This document shows, piece by piece, positions 26,701 through 34,079 of a stretch of DNA of 64,000 nt (position 1 is its first letter; every line of letters starts with the position of its first letter). Source of the stretch: Prolixibacteraceae bacterium (GTDB lineage: Bacteria > Bacteroidota > Bacteroidia > Bacteroidales > Prolixibacteraceae); contig DOAQ01000037.1 of the NCBI GenBank assembly GCA_003506435.1, positions 186,001 to 250,000 of the forward strand, in the 5' to 3' direction. Below the pieces are notes generated by a model that did not search any database, was not told the origin of the DNA, and saw only the letters and a program-made list of their open reading frames with translations. A program made the position numbers and the translations under genes.

Positions 26701-27407
26701 AGATGGCCTACGCCATGTACCTGGCCGGAATGGATGTGAAAGATGTTCACATGACCGACCTGATTTCAGGAAGAGAAACGCTGGAAGACCTCAATATGAT
26801 TGTATTTGTAGGCGGCTTCTCTAATTCCGATGTGTTAGGTTCGGCAAAAGGATGGGCCGGAGCATTCAAATACAACGAAAAAGCGCGGCTGGCCCTCGAA
26901 AACTTTTACAAACGCAGCGACACGCTCAGTCTGGGTGTTTGCAACGGATGTCAGTTGATGGTTGAACTTGGGTTAATTTATCCCGACCACAACGAGATGC
27001 CAAAAATGCTGCACAACGAATCGCATAAATTCGAATCGTCGTTTGTGAATATTGAAATCTCTGCAAACAACTCAGTGATGCTGGGTTCAATGGCCGGACA
27101 AAAACTCGGTGTTTGGGTGGCACACGGCGAAGGAAAATTCTCGCTCCCAAAAACTGAATCAGAATACAAGGTAACCATGAAATATTTGGGCGAAGGTTAT
27201 CCGGCCAATCCGAATGGTTCGATGTACAACATTGCCGGGCTTTGCTCCAATGATGGCCGTCATCTGGTGATGATGCCCCACCTCGAAAGGGCTTTCAGAC
27301 CATATCACTGGCCCTATTACCCGAAAGAACGGAAAGGCGACGAAATTGCCCCCTGGATGGAAGCATTTGTGAATGCAAAAAAATGGATTGAAAAGAATAA
27401 AAAATAA
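23718..27407 (+). CDS. purL: Phosphoribosylformylglycinamidine synthase, long single-chain form
   Basis: 1,229 residues; fourth step of purine synthesis (FGAR + glutamine + ATP to FGAM). It is the large PurL type with all parts in one chain: N-terminal PurS-like and linker domains (1-210, ending in the FSQVNSEHCRHKIFNG block), two ATP-binding AIR-synthase-like halves (about 215-620 with LKAETHNFPTTVEPFNGASTGTGGEIRDR, and about 640-960 with GINIPTGKDSMSMTQKY), and a C-terminal class I glutaminase (about 975-1229) with nucleophile Cys in SLGVCNGCQLMVELG and the His/Glu pair in PHLERAFRPYHWPYYP. Start ATG follows its promoter; it ends at an intrinsic terminator. Codons are more G/C-rich than in the flanking accessory genes. 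Confidence 0.98.
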   Translation: MILFFKTPEKSIIAVNAKQELSLTDIEKLLWLFGGAEQLKKEILEGWFVGPRKEMLTPWSTNAVEITQNMGVPGIVRMEEYIQVLDEKAGYDPMLKAMYHNLDQKIFTIDKKPDPIMAIEDIATYNEQEGLALSQEEIDYLNDVSKKLGRKLTDSEVFGFSQVNSEHCRHKIFNGSFIIDGVEQEMSLFQMIKKTSKENPNTIISAYKDNCSFVQGPVVEQFAPATQDKPDFFEVKDIETVLSLKAETHNFPTTVEPFNGASTGTGGEIRDRIAGGKGSLPIAGTAVYMTSYPRTESARSWEQATEERDWLYQTPEEILIKASNGASDFGNKFGQPIITGSVLTFEHFEAYKKYGFDKVIMLAGGIGFGAKKDSLKEVPTKGDKVVLLGGDNYRIGMGGGAVSSVDTGEFDNAIELNAVQRANPEMQKRAYNAIRALAESDNNPIISIHDHGAGGHLNCLSELVEATGGKIDTAKLPVGDPTLSQKEIVGNESQERMGLVIHEKDVELLQKIADRERAPMYVIGESTGDMQFTFENSLTGEKPIDWQLSYMFGKPPKTVLTDKTVETHFDELKYNQDKIEEYLENVLQLESVACKDWLTNKVDRSVTGRIAKQQTAGKIQLPLNNVGVITLDYQGKSGIATTIGHAPVAALVSAENGSILAIAESLTNIVFAPLADKMKSVSLSANWMWPAKNEGENARIYKAVKAASDFTCALGINIPTGKDSMSMTQKYKDDVVYAPGTVIISASGEVTDVKKVVEPVLVNDPEKAIYLVDFSQSGKALGGSAFSQIINKLGNETPTVADPAYFVKAFNAIQEQIEAENILAGHDISSGGLITTLLEMCFTSNETGMQLDLSGINEKDTVKLIFSENPGLVLQPENSAKFETGLKAAGVAFVKIGQPTNVSSCIVTNFDAALELDIASLRDLWFKSSYLLDRKQSGEKLALERYKNYKKNELQYDFKNFTGKAADYGIDLKRRKPSGIKAAIIREKGVNGDREMAYAMYLAGMDVKDVHMTDLISGRETLEDLNMIVFVGGFSNSDVLGSAKGWAGAFKYNEKARLALENFYKRSDTLSLGVCNGCQLMVELGLIYPDHNEMPKMLHNESHKFESSFVNIEISANNSVMLGSMAGQKLGVWVAHGEGKFSLPKTESEYKVTMKYLGEGYPANPNGSMYNIAGLCSNDGRHLVMMPHLERAFRPYHWPYYPKERKGDEIAPWMEAFVNAKKWIEKNKK

Positions 27408-27412
27408 GCAGG

Positions 27413-27440
27413 AAGGCTCTCAAAATGAGGGCCTTTTTTC
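27413..27440 (+). terminator. Terminator of purL
   Basis: 10-bp stem AAGGCTCTCA / TGAGGGCCTT (one mismatch) with a 3-base loop, then T-run, starting 5 bp after the stop. Confidence 0.85.
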
Positions 27441-27596
27441 ATGATTTGATTTTACCATCTTCATTCTGCACAAAATTTGAAGTTGAATTATACTTCTGCC
27501 GATAGATTTTTTGCAGCTTATGATTACATTTGGAAACAAATTTTTATCAAATCCAATCATACTAATTTGCCCGAAAGGGTTTTCAAAACCACAAAC

Positions 27597-28334
27597 ATGA
27601 AAAAGACAGTTTTTTTGACATTGGCGTTTGCTGCAAGTCTATTTTTTGCAGCTCCTTCATTTGCACAGAAAGCAAATAAGCTTTCAAAACAAGAGAAAAA
27701 AGACAACTGGGTTTTACTTTTTAACGGTAAAAACTTCGACGGATGGAGACAGTGCAACGGCACTGCAATGCCCGCCAACTGGGTTATTGAAGACGGCACA
27801 ATGAAAGTTTTCACAGGCGAAGGGAAAAAGCCGGGACAGGGAGCCAACGGCGACATTCTTTTCGGTGAAAAAAAATACAAAAATTTTGAATTGTCGATTG
27901 ACTGGAAAGCAGGGAAAATGGCAAATTCAGGAATTTTCTACCACGTACGTGAAGTTCCCGGAAAACCAATTTATTATGCTGCCCCTGAAATTCAGGTACT
28001 CGACAATGCGGAAGCTACCGATAATAAAGTAGCCAGCCACATGGCCGGTTCGCTGTACGATATGATTGCCGCCGACCCGAAAGCCGTGAAACCTACAGGA
28101 GAATGGAATACCTGTGTTGTCAAAGTTAAAGATGGTAAAGTTACCCACACGATGAATGGTGTTGAAGTAGTTTCATATACTTTGTGGACTCCCGAATGGG
28201 ACAAGTTGGTGCAAAACAGCAAATTCAAAACCTTCCCCGGATTTACCGAAGGAATTGCCAAAGAAGGTTTTATCGGACTTCAGGATCACGGATATACAGT
28301 ATGGTTCCGTAATATAAAAATCAGAGAATTGTAG
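27597..28334 (+). CDS. DUF1080 (3-keto-disaccharide hydrolase type) secreted protein
   Basis: 245 residues from the ATG at 27597, where a clear signal peptide begins (MKKTVFLTLAFAASLFFAAPSFAQ); the frame extends upstream to 27477 without conserved sequence. It has one DUF1080 concanavalin-like domain: WVLLFNGKNFDGWRQCNGTAMPANWVIEDGTMKV, GDILFGEKKYKNFELSIDWK, NSGIFYHVREVPGKPIYYAAPEIQVLDN, and GFIGLQDHGYTVWFRNIKIREL at the end. Members have been linked to hydrolysis of 3-keto-sugars in the periplasm, often with Gfo/Idh oxidoreductases; a Gfo/Idh gene is 1 kb away on the other strand. It is a single gene between two terminators. Confidence 0.88.
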   Translation: MKKTVFLTLAFAASLFFAAPSFAQKANKLSKQEKKDNWVLLFNGKNFDGWRQCNGTAMPANWVIEDGTMKVFTGEGKKPGQGANGDILFGEKKYKNFELSIDWKAGKMANSGIFYHVREVPGKPIYYAAPEIQVLDNAEATDNKVASHMAGSLYDMIAADPKAVKPTGEWNTCVVKVKDGKVTHTMNGVEVVSYTLWTPEWDKLVQNSKFKTFPGFTEGIAKEGFIGLQDHGYTVWFRNIKIREL

Positions 28335-28359
28335 TTTTTTGACGATCAGCTTATATAAA

Positions 28360-28404
28360 AACAAGGCATCCAAAATCACACAATTTTGGATGCCTTGTTT
28401 TTTT
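28360..28404. terminator. Bidirectional terminator between DUF1080 gene and SDR operon
   Basis: 17-bp perfect stem (28360-28376 with 28383-28399; core GGCATCCAAAAT / ATTTTGGATGCC), 6-base loop, T-run on plus and A-run on the other side. It ends both convergent transcripts. Confidence 0.88.
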
Positions 28405-28411
28405 GCTGCAA

Positions 28412-29230
28412 TTACAAACGTTGGATCGTCATTCCGCCATCAACCTGAACCACCTGCCCGGTTGAATACGGCATTGACCCGGTAGCCATTGCAGCAGCTA
28501 CTTTACCAATATCTTCGGGAGTTCCCCAGCGTTTCTGAATAGCCATCCCCTGCTCGAATAAACGGTCGTATTTTTCAACCACAGCGCTGGTCATGTCGGT
28601 ACGGATCACCCCTGGCTGAATTTCGTAAACCGGAATATTGTATTCGCCCAAACGGGCCGCCCACAGTTTGGTGGCCATTGCAATTCCTGCTTTCGAAATA
28701 CAGTAGTCGCCCCGGTTCACTGAGGCAACAGTCGCCGAAACCGACGATACATTGATGATGCAGCAAAACTGTTCTGGCTGATTCTGTTTTTGTAGTACCA
28801 TCTGATTTGCGACCAACTGAGTCAAAAAATAAGGCCCCTGTAAATTCACTTTGACAAGATGTTCGAAACTTCCTTCCGTAGCTTCCAAAATATCAAGACG
28901 TTGTTTCGGAGCAATACCTGCATTGTTGACCAGAACATTGATCTGTCCGAAACGGGCGAGTGTTTCATCAACGATTTTCTGCCGGTCTTCTTTGTTTGAA
29001 ACATCGCCCTGCACATAAATCACCTCTGTTCCGAATTTTCGCAATCCAGCCAAAACTTCTGATACTGCCGATTCAGCGCGAACACCGTTAATCACCAGGT
29101 AAAAACCTGCTTTTGCCAGTTCTGCCGCGATTCCCAGGCCGATTCCCCGCGAACCTCCGGTTATAATAGCAACAAGCCCCCTCAATCCCCCCAAGGGGGA
29201 CTTTAAATTATCTGAATTTTTCTGATCCAT
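28412..29230 (-). CDS. Short-chain dehydrogenase/reductase (3-ketoacyl-ACP reductase-like)
   Basis: 272 residues from the ATG at 29230 (MDQKNSDNLKSPLGG); upstream Met codons to 29317 add non-conserved sequence. NAD(P)-binding motif TGGSRGIG at residues 24-31, NNAG in the central strand (VLVNNAGIAPKQ), catalytic Ser in INVSSVSATV, YCISK (Tyr-x3-Lys), and a C terminus ending GQVVQVDGGMTIQRL, all standard for classical SDRs. As last gene of the GH88/isomerase/Gfo-Idh operon it probably oxidises or reduces a sugar acid, not a fatty acyl chain. Residues 9-19 are encoded by a dispersed palindromic repeat read in frame, so its N terminus is unusual. Confidence 0.88.
   Translation of the reverse strand: MDQKNSDNLKSPLGGLRGLVAIITGGSRGIGLGIAAELAKAGFYLVINGVRAESAVSEVLAGLRKFGTEVIYVQGDVSNKEDRQKIVDETLARFGQINVLVNNAGIAPKQRLDILEATEGSFEHLVKVNLQGPYFLTQLVANQMVLQKQNQPEQFCCIINVSSVSATVASVNRGDYCISKAGIAMATKLWAARLGEYNIPVYEIQPGVIRTDMTSAVVEKYDRLFEQGMAIQKRWGTPEDIGKVAAAMATGSMPYSTGQVVQVDGGMTIQRL
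29174..29204. repeat. G/C-rich dispersed palindrome inside the SDR gene
   Basis: AAGCCCCCTCAATCCCCCCA and the complementary AAGGGGGACTT arm form a palindrome of the same type as those at 30491-30698. Read on the minus strand it encodes KSPLGGLRGL within the SDR. Confidence 0.65.
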
Positions 29231-29332
29231 CCAACAAGTTATTTGAATTTTAGAAAATCTAACATCATATATTTGCAGGTCGAGGCAGTCCAAAAAGTCC
29301 GGGATGACTATGATCAACCAGGAAAGGGGCTT

Positions 29333-30475
29333 TTACAACCTCGGCACTTCAACCCAAATTCGTTTTGCCCAGCTTTCCAGTCCCTTTTCAGCCAATTGAA
29401 CTCCTTTGGCACCTTCCAGTAATGTCCACCGGAAAGGCTCATTTTTCACCACATGTTTCAGGAAAAGCTCCCATTCAGCTTTGAATGCATTGTCAAAAAC
29501 TTCCTGTTCCGGCACTTTCGACCAGCCTTCGTAAAAGTTAATCGGATTGGGAACATCCGGGTTCCAAACCGGCTTCGGCGTATTACCGTAATGTTGCGTC
29601 CAGCATTCGCGCAACCCGGCCACCGCCGAACCTTTTGTACCATCCACCTGAATGGTCAGCAGGTCGTCGCGGCGGACCCGTGTCACCCACGAAGAATTGA
29701 AATGCGCAATAATGCCGCCTTCCAGTTCAAAAGTAGCGTAGGCTGCATCGTCGGCAGTACACTTATAGGTTTTGCCCTGCTCGTCAACCCGCTCGGGAAT
29801 GTGTGTTGCACCGAGGCAAAAAACACCTTTCACTTGCCCGAATAAATTATCGAGCACATACCGCCAATGGCAAAGCATGTCAATAATAATTCCGCCGTCG
29901 TCTTCCTTTCGGTAGTTCCAGCTTGGACGTTGCGCCGGAACGCTGGTTCCCTCGAAAACCCAGTAACCAAATTCGCCGCGAACCGACAAAATTTTTCCGA
30001 AGAAATCATTTTCCATCAGGCGTTTCAGTTTCAATATGCCGGGAAGCCATAATTTATCCTGGACAACGCCATGTTTGACGCCTGCTTTTTCGCAAACGTC
30101 ATACAATTCAAGCGCAGTTGCCAGATCAGAAGCAATCGGTTTTTCGCAATACACATGTTTGCCTGCTTTGGCAGCCATTTTAACTGCATCGGCACGCTGG
30201 CCTGTGGTTTGGGCATCGAAATAAATTTGGTAGCGCGGATCGTTCATTACTGATTCCAAATCAGTTGTCCAGTTGTCAACGCCCGACATTTTTGCCAGCT
30301 TTTGCAGTTTTAGCTCGTTGCGGCCAACCAAAACCGGATCGGGCATGATGAATTCAGTCGGGGCAACCTGTACCCCACCCTGTTTTATTATTTCAACAAT
30401 CGACCGCATCAAATGCTGGTTGGTACCCATCCGGCCGGTGACGCCGTTCATGATTATTCCTACTTTGTGGATCAT
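29333..30475 (-). CDS. Gfo/Idh/MocA family oxidoreductase
   Basis: 380 residues. N-terminal Rossmann domain starting VGIIMNGVTGRMGTNQHL (a variant glycine-rich loop), YFDAQTTGQRADAVKMA and the family EKP motif in HVYCEKPIASDLATALELYDV. The C-terminal alpha/beta domain has GEFGYWVFEGT, the DDGGIIIDMLCHWRYVLDNLFG block with the histidine that usually serves catalysis, and FELEGGIIAHFNSSW. It is a cytoplasmic NAD(P)-dependent sugar or inositol dehydrogenase by family. It is third in an operon with GH88-like hydrolase, isomerase and SDR, so it likely handles a uronate-derived or 3-keto sugar. Spacing to the SDR start is about 100 bp. Confidence 0.9.
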   Translation of the reverse strand: MIHKVGIIMNGVTGRMGTNQHLMRSIVEIIKQGGVQVAPTEFIMPDPVLVGRNELKLQKLAKMSGVDNWTTDLESVMNDPRYQIYFDAQTTGQRADAVKMAAKAGKHVYCEKPIASDLATALELYDVCEKAGVKHGVVQDKLWLPGILKLKRLMENDFFGKILSVRGEFGYWVFEGTSVPAQRPSWNYRKEDDGGIIIDMLCHWRYVLDNLFGQVKGVFCLGATHIPERVDEQGKTYKCTADDAAYATFELEGGIIAHFNSSWVTRVRRDDLLTIQVDGTKGSAVAGLRECWTQHYGNTPKPVWNPDVPNPINFYEGWSKVPEQEVFDNAFKAEWELFLKHVVKNEPFRWTLLEGAKGVQLAEKGLESWAKRIWVEVPRL

Positions 30476-30490
30476 ATTTTTTAGTTTCTA

Positions 30491-30524
30491 GGAGCCTCCC
30501 CCAACCCCTCCAAAGGAGGGGAGC
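30491..30524. repeat. Dispersed palindromic repeat, copy 1
   Basis: GGAGCCTCCCCCAACCCCTC followed by the pairing arm CAAAGGAGGGGAGC. It lies 16 bp before the Gfo/Idh start. Confidence 0.65.
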
Positions 30525-30582
30525 TAAGATGCTCAATTATATACTGTGTTTTTCAAATCCCTAAATTTTCTTGTCGCTCTCT

Positions 30583-30622
30583 TGTTCCCCTTCCGGCAAC
30601 TGCTGGAGGTTAGGGGGTGGCT
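30583..30622. repeat. Dispersed palindromic repeat, copy 2 (degenerate, inverted)
   Basis: GTTCCCCTTCC and TGGAGGTTAGGGGGTGGCTC arms around a diverged loop; same element in the opposite orientation to copy 1. Confidence 0.5.
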
Positions 30623-30664
30623 CCTTTTGCCTTTTCCCTTCGGATGGATGGGAAGCTTTTCTTT

Positions 30665-30698
30665 CTCTCCCCCTTTGGGGGAGCAGGAGGGGGCCTCT
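30665..30698. repeat. Dispersed palindromic repeat, copy 3 (inverted)
   Basis: CTCCCCCTTTGGGGGAG followed by CAGGAGGGGGCCTCT. Its edge contains the stop codon (30697-30699) of the isomerase gene, so the repeat abuts or supplies the gene end. Confidence 0.6.
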
Positions 30699-31527
30699 AA
30701 GTCTTCGTCAAATAAGCCTGCTTGATCTTTTCCAAATATTCCTTCTGATCAGTTGCCCAGTATTTATCCGAAAAAATTTCCACCTCGTCATATCCCCGGA
30801 AACCGGTTTCCTCAACCCATCCGCGTATTTGCGGAATATTGATACAACCATCGCCCATCAATCCGCGGTCGTTCAGGAAATCGACCGTCGGCACATTCCA
30901 GTCGCATACGTGAAAAGCCAGCAGGTTCCCGTTTTGTCCGCATCGTTTTATTTCCTGCTGAAGGTGCGCATCCCACCACAAATGGTAAACATCGACAGCA
31001 ATGCCAACATATTCAGAATTGATCTCCTCCGCCATATCGTTTGCCTGCTCCAGCGTGTTAATTGCCGAGCGGTCGCCTGCATACATCGGGTGAAGCGGTT
31101 CAATGGCCAGTTTCACCCCGGCAGCTTTAGCCTGCGGAAGTATTTTCACAATTCCTTCCCTGATCTGATCGCGCGATTTTTGCAGCGACTGACGGCCATC
31201 GGCGCCGCAAACCAGCACAATTACGGGAGCACCAACAGCAGCAGCCTGTTCAATGGCAAACAGGTTGTCGTCAATGGCTGCCTGTCGTTTTTCTTTTTCT
31301 GCAGAAGGGAAAAAACCGCCCCGTGCAACCGAAACTACATCCAGCCCGGAATCATCCAGAAGTTTCCGGGCTTCTTTCAGGTTTTGGCCATCCAAAACAT
31401 TGCGCCAAATGGTGATTCCACGAATTCCGGCTGCACTGTAATTTTCAACACACTGCCGTAAATTCCACGGTTTGGTAGTGAGTGTATGGACACATAGTTT
31501 TGAAAAATCATTTAATTCTGAGGCCAT
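30697..31527 (-). CDS. Sugar phosphate isomerase/epimerase-like TIM-barrel protein
   Basis: 276 residues of the AP-endonuclease-2-like TIM barrel family (xylose-isomerase-like). Metal-binding residues are in LAIEPLHPMYAGDRSAINTLEQA (Glu), VGIAVDVYHLWWDAHLQQEI (Asp, His), LLAFHVCDWNVPTVDFLNDRGLMGDGCINIPQIRGW (His, Asp) and FRGYDEVEIFSD (Glu). It has no signal peptide, so it is cytoplasmic. It lies between the GH88-like gene (27-bp gap) and the Gfo/Idh gene, and probably isomerises the sugar released by the hydrolase; the exact substrate is not readable. Confidence 0.88.
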   Translation of the reverse strand: MASELNDFSKLCVHTLTTKPWNLRQCVENYSAAGIRGITIWRNVLDGQNLKEARKLLDDSGLDVVSVARGGFFPSAEKEKRQAAIDDNLFAIEQAAAVGAPVIVLVCGADGRQSLQKSRDQIREGIVKILPQAKAAGVKLAIEPLHPMYAGDRSAINTLEQANDMAEEINSEYVGIAVDVYHLWWDAHLQQEIKRCGQNGNLLAFHVCDWNVPTVDFLNDRGLMGDGCINIPQIRGWVEETGFRGYDEVEIFSDKYWATDQKEYLEKIKQAYLTKT

Positions 31528-31554
31528 TCGTCTGTTTTTTTCTTATTGAGGCTT

Positions 31555-32934
31555 CTATTTTATACAACCAAAAAACGTGTAATATTTTTCCTCATTGATG
31601 ATCCGCTGCAAATACAACACAAGCTCCCGTATATGGTAATCGCCCCACATGCTTGATTCGTTACAAGCGATTTTTCGCCCCTTTGGAATATTGTCCCAGC
31701 CGTTTGGCCAGTGATAAATAGTATGCAACAATATCCCCTGATGTCCGGGATCAGTGCTCAAATACGGTTCATCCATCAAGGTATCGGCAACCATCAATCC
31801 GGCCTGCCAGTATTTTTGTGCCTCTTCTGAAATTCCTTTTTGTGCAAGATATTTTCCCAAACGCAAAAGTCCTTGTGCCCCAATCGCCGCGGCAGAGCTG
31901 TCAACCGGCTCAAAATCGTTAAACGGTTCGGCTTTGCGTTCCAGGTAATTACCCAGCCGGTGCAAATTGGGCGCGCCGGTATCCCAATATGGAATCCCGT
32001 CAACGGGCGTATTTTCGATGAAAAAATCGCAGGTCGCCCTTGCAGCTTTCAGCATCAGAGTTTCCCAATATTCTTTTCCACCCAAATTTTCAAATTCTTT
32101 TTCAGGAAGAATTTTCAGTAACTCCAACTCTTCAGCAAAACCAAGCATAGCCCACGAGAGTCCGCGTGTCCAGGTTGAAAAGCCGGTGTAGCCCTGTTGC
32201 GAATTCGGACAACGGTAATTGCCGTCGTTTTTATTGAAAATAGCTTCGTGTGCCGTCCGCCCCCACACATCGTAACTGTCGCGGCCTTCACCATAAAAAA
32301 CCGAATAGCGGGCCGTTGCTCCGATATGCCGCAAAGCCCTTTCGAACAGATTGATTTTCTGATCGTTTTCCCCTTGAAAAACATGACCAAGCAGATGGCT
32401 GACCATCAGAATACGGCACGAGCGGATGGTGTCGACAAATAGCGAATGCGGCCCGTTAAACGAATAAATAAAACCTCCGCCGGGAATGCTTGTCCATCGG
32501 CTGGCCTGCACTGCGCCTGATATTTTCAGCGCCAACTCGTAAAAATTCTTCTCCCACTCGTTGAAAGGCATTTTGCCTTCCTGCATCAAGCGGAGCAAGT
32601 TTCCATAAGTACTGAGGTTGTTAAAACCGTGGTCGTGTACCCCCACATGACTGATATGTGGGGCCATTTTCTCAAGCGTATTTTTTTTCGCTGAATCCAG
32701 AAATGATTGCTCACCGGTTGCATCAAACTGAAGGATGGCTGACCCAAATTGAAATCCTTGCGTCCATTCGGTCCAACCGCGGGTCGAGTATTTCCCGTTT
32801 ACGGTAAACACCGGCGAACCTTTCGAATCGTCGTATTCACGGCTGATCCTGATTATTTTTTCACCCGAAAGTGTCCAGAATTTCTCCAATTTCCGGTTCA
32901 GTTCCTCCGGACGTAATTGATTGTTAATCTTCAT
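31555..32934 (-). CDS. GH88-like unsaturated uronyl hydrolase
   Basis: 459 residues, alpha/alpha barrel of the GH88/GH105 kind, no signal peptide. Catalytic acids are placed by alignment to known unsaturated glucuronyl hydrolases: Asp101 in GVHDHGFNNL (family HDxGF) and Asp168 in SLFVDTIRSCRI. Other hallmarks are QGYTGFSTWTRGLSWAMLGFAEEL, PVDSSAAAIGAQGLLRLGKYL and the C-terminal ESSMWGDYHIRELVLYL. It would hydrate the 4,5-unsaturated uronic acid left by polysaccharide lyases and open it to a keto acid in the cytoplasm. It is the first gene of a four-gene operon (isomerase, Gfo/Idh, SDR) about 100 bp from an AraC regulator. No lyase is in the window. Confidence 0.85.
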   Translation of the reverse strand: MKINNQLRPEELNRKLEKFWTLSGEKIIRISREYDDSKGSPVFTVNGKYSTRGWTEWTQGFQFGSAILQFDATGEQSFLDSAKKNTLEKMAPHISHVGVHDHGFNNLSTYGNLLRLMQEGKMPFNEWEKNFYELALKISGAVQASRWTSIPGGGFIYSFNGPHSLFVDTIRSCRILMVSHLLGHVFQGENDQKINLFERALRHIGATARYSVFYGEGRDSYDVWGRTAHEAIFNKNDGNYRCPNSQQGYTGFSTWTRGLSWAMLGFAEELELLKILPEKEFENLGGKEYWETLMLKAARATCDFFIENTPVDGIPYWDTGAPNLHRLGNYLERKAEPFNDFEPVDSSAAAIGAQGLLRLGKYLAQKGISEEAQKYWQAGLMVADTLMDEPYLSTDPGHQGILLHTIYHWPNGWDNIPKGRKIACNESSMWGDYHIRELVLYLQRIINEEKYYTFFGCIK

Positions 32935-33035
32935 AGAAAGTCAAATTCGTTTTGCCTGTTGACAAATTTATGAAATGAATGCTTTGGCAACCTAGGATAA
33001 TTCAGTTTATTTCAGGTACTTTTCAGTGAAACGGT

Positions 33036-33935
33036 TCAGCTTTCGTAAAATTTCCGCATCCGGCTACGGAATTCGGTGGGTGTAAAACCTGTCTTCTTTC
33101 TGAAAATGCGGGCAAAGTACGAAGGATCGTCGTAATTCAATTTAAACGCGATTTCCTTGTTATTTAAATCAGAATACAAAAGCAGGCGCCGGGCTTCAAG
33201 AATAAGGCGTTCAACAATCAATTCTCCGGGCGTTTTTCCAGTCAGGCTTTTCACTGCCCGGTTGAGCACGACAGGCGATTCGCCCAGTAATTCGGCATAC
33301 TCCCCGATCTGATGAATTTCCTTATAATGATTTTCAACCAGTTGATTGAACAAATAAACAAGGTTTCCCGATGGATGACTGACCGGGTTTTCCTTTTTCA
33401 GTAAAGCCATAAAACGACTTCGCAGTCGCAAAAAGAAAATATTCAGAAACGAAATGATGATCTCCTCTGATTCCGGCAAAGCCTGCTCAAATTCCTTTTC
33501 AACCGATGAAATCAGGATTGAAAAATCGGTAAATTCCTCCGGTGACATATTCAATATGGGACCATTGCTTAACTGGGTTACCAGCGGGTAGCCGGGAATT
33601 ATTTCCAATCCTTTGAAATGCAGGTGGTAAAACTCTTTGGAGAAAACAAACAGGTAACCTTCGTAATTTTCGCCCCTGCGGATCAGGTGAACCTGTCCGG
33701 GATGCAGCAGGTGGATGCCGGGTGTTTCGATAATATAATTCATGAAATCGATTTCGTGCTGACCCGTGCCGTTCGTGAAGATGCAAAGCTCGAAGTAATT
33801 GTGTTTGTGCGGCAGATTCGTGTCATGCGGAAAGCTTTCTTCCCGGATTTTTCGTCCATTTACCCGGTAAATTTTGAAGGCAAGTTTTTCCTTCTCCGGA
33901 AAGGGCAATTCGTAAACAGGAATTTCTTCAAGCAT
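33036..33935 (-). CDS. AraC family transcriptional regulator
   Basis: 299 residues from the ATG at 33935 (MLEEIPVYELPFPEKEKLAF). The frame is open to 34097, but that extension has no conserved sequence and would overlap the divergent glycosyltransferase gene. It has an N-terminal cupin-type sensing domain (FPHDTNLPHKHNYFELCIFTNGTGQHEIDF, PGIHLLHPGQVHLIRRGENYEG) and a C-terminal double helix-turn-helix (about 205-299: EYAELLGESPVVLNRAVKSLTGKTPGELI and KEIAFKLNYDDPSYFARIFRKKTGFTPTEFR). It lies upstream of the GH88 operon on the same strand and is the best candidate for its activator. Confidence 0.92.
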   Translation of the reverse strand: MLEEIPVYELPFPEKEKLAFKIYRVNGRKIREESFPHDTNLPHKHNYFELCIFTNGTGQHEIDFMNYIIETPGIHLLHPGQVHLIRRGENYEGYLFVFSKEFYHLHFKGLEIIPGYPLVTQLSNGPILNMSPEEFTDFSILISSVEKEFEQALPESEEIIISFLNIFFLRLRSRFMALLKKENPVSHPSGNLVYLFNQLVENHYKEIHQIGEYAELLGESPVVLNRAVKSLTGKTPGELIVERLILEARRLLLYSDLNNKEIAFKLNYDDPSYFARIFRKKTGFTPTEFRSRMRKFYES

Positions 33936-34079
33936 AGTTTTTCGATTGTTCGCAACAAAGTACAAATTAATTGAACATTTACCGATCATCGGTGCAAAAG
34001 ATTTTTTTTTGTTGATCTTTCTGAAAAGAAACAAGTTGTTTTGTATTTTCGAAGCTAAAATCTGAATCAATATACTTTT

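Noticed and set aside
23832..27178. Many minus-strand open frames of 60-130 codons antisense to purL
   Set aside because: They mirror the G/C-rich codons of purL, overlap one another, lack starts with spacing signals and have no domain features; purL is certain.
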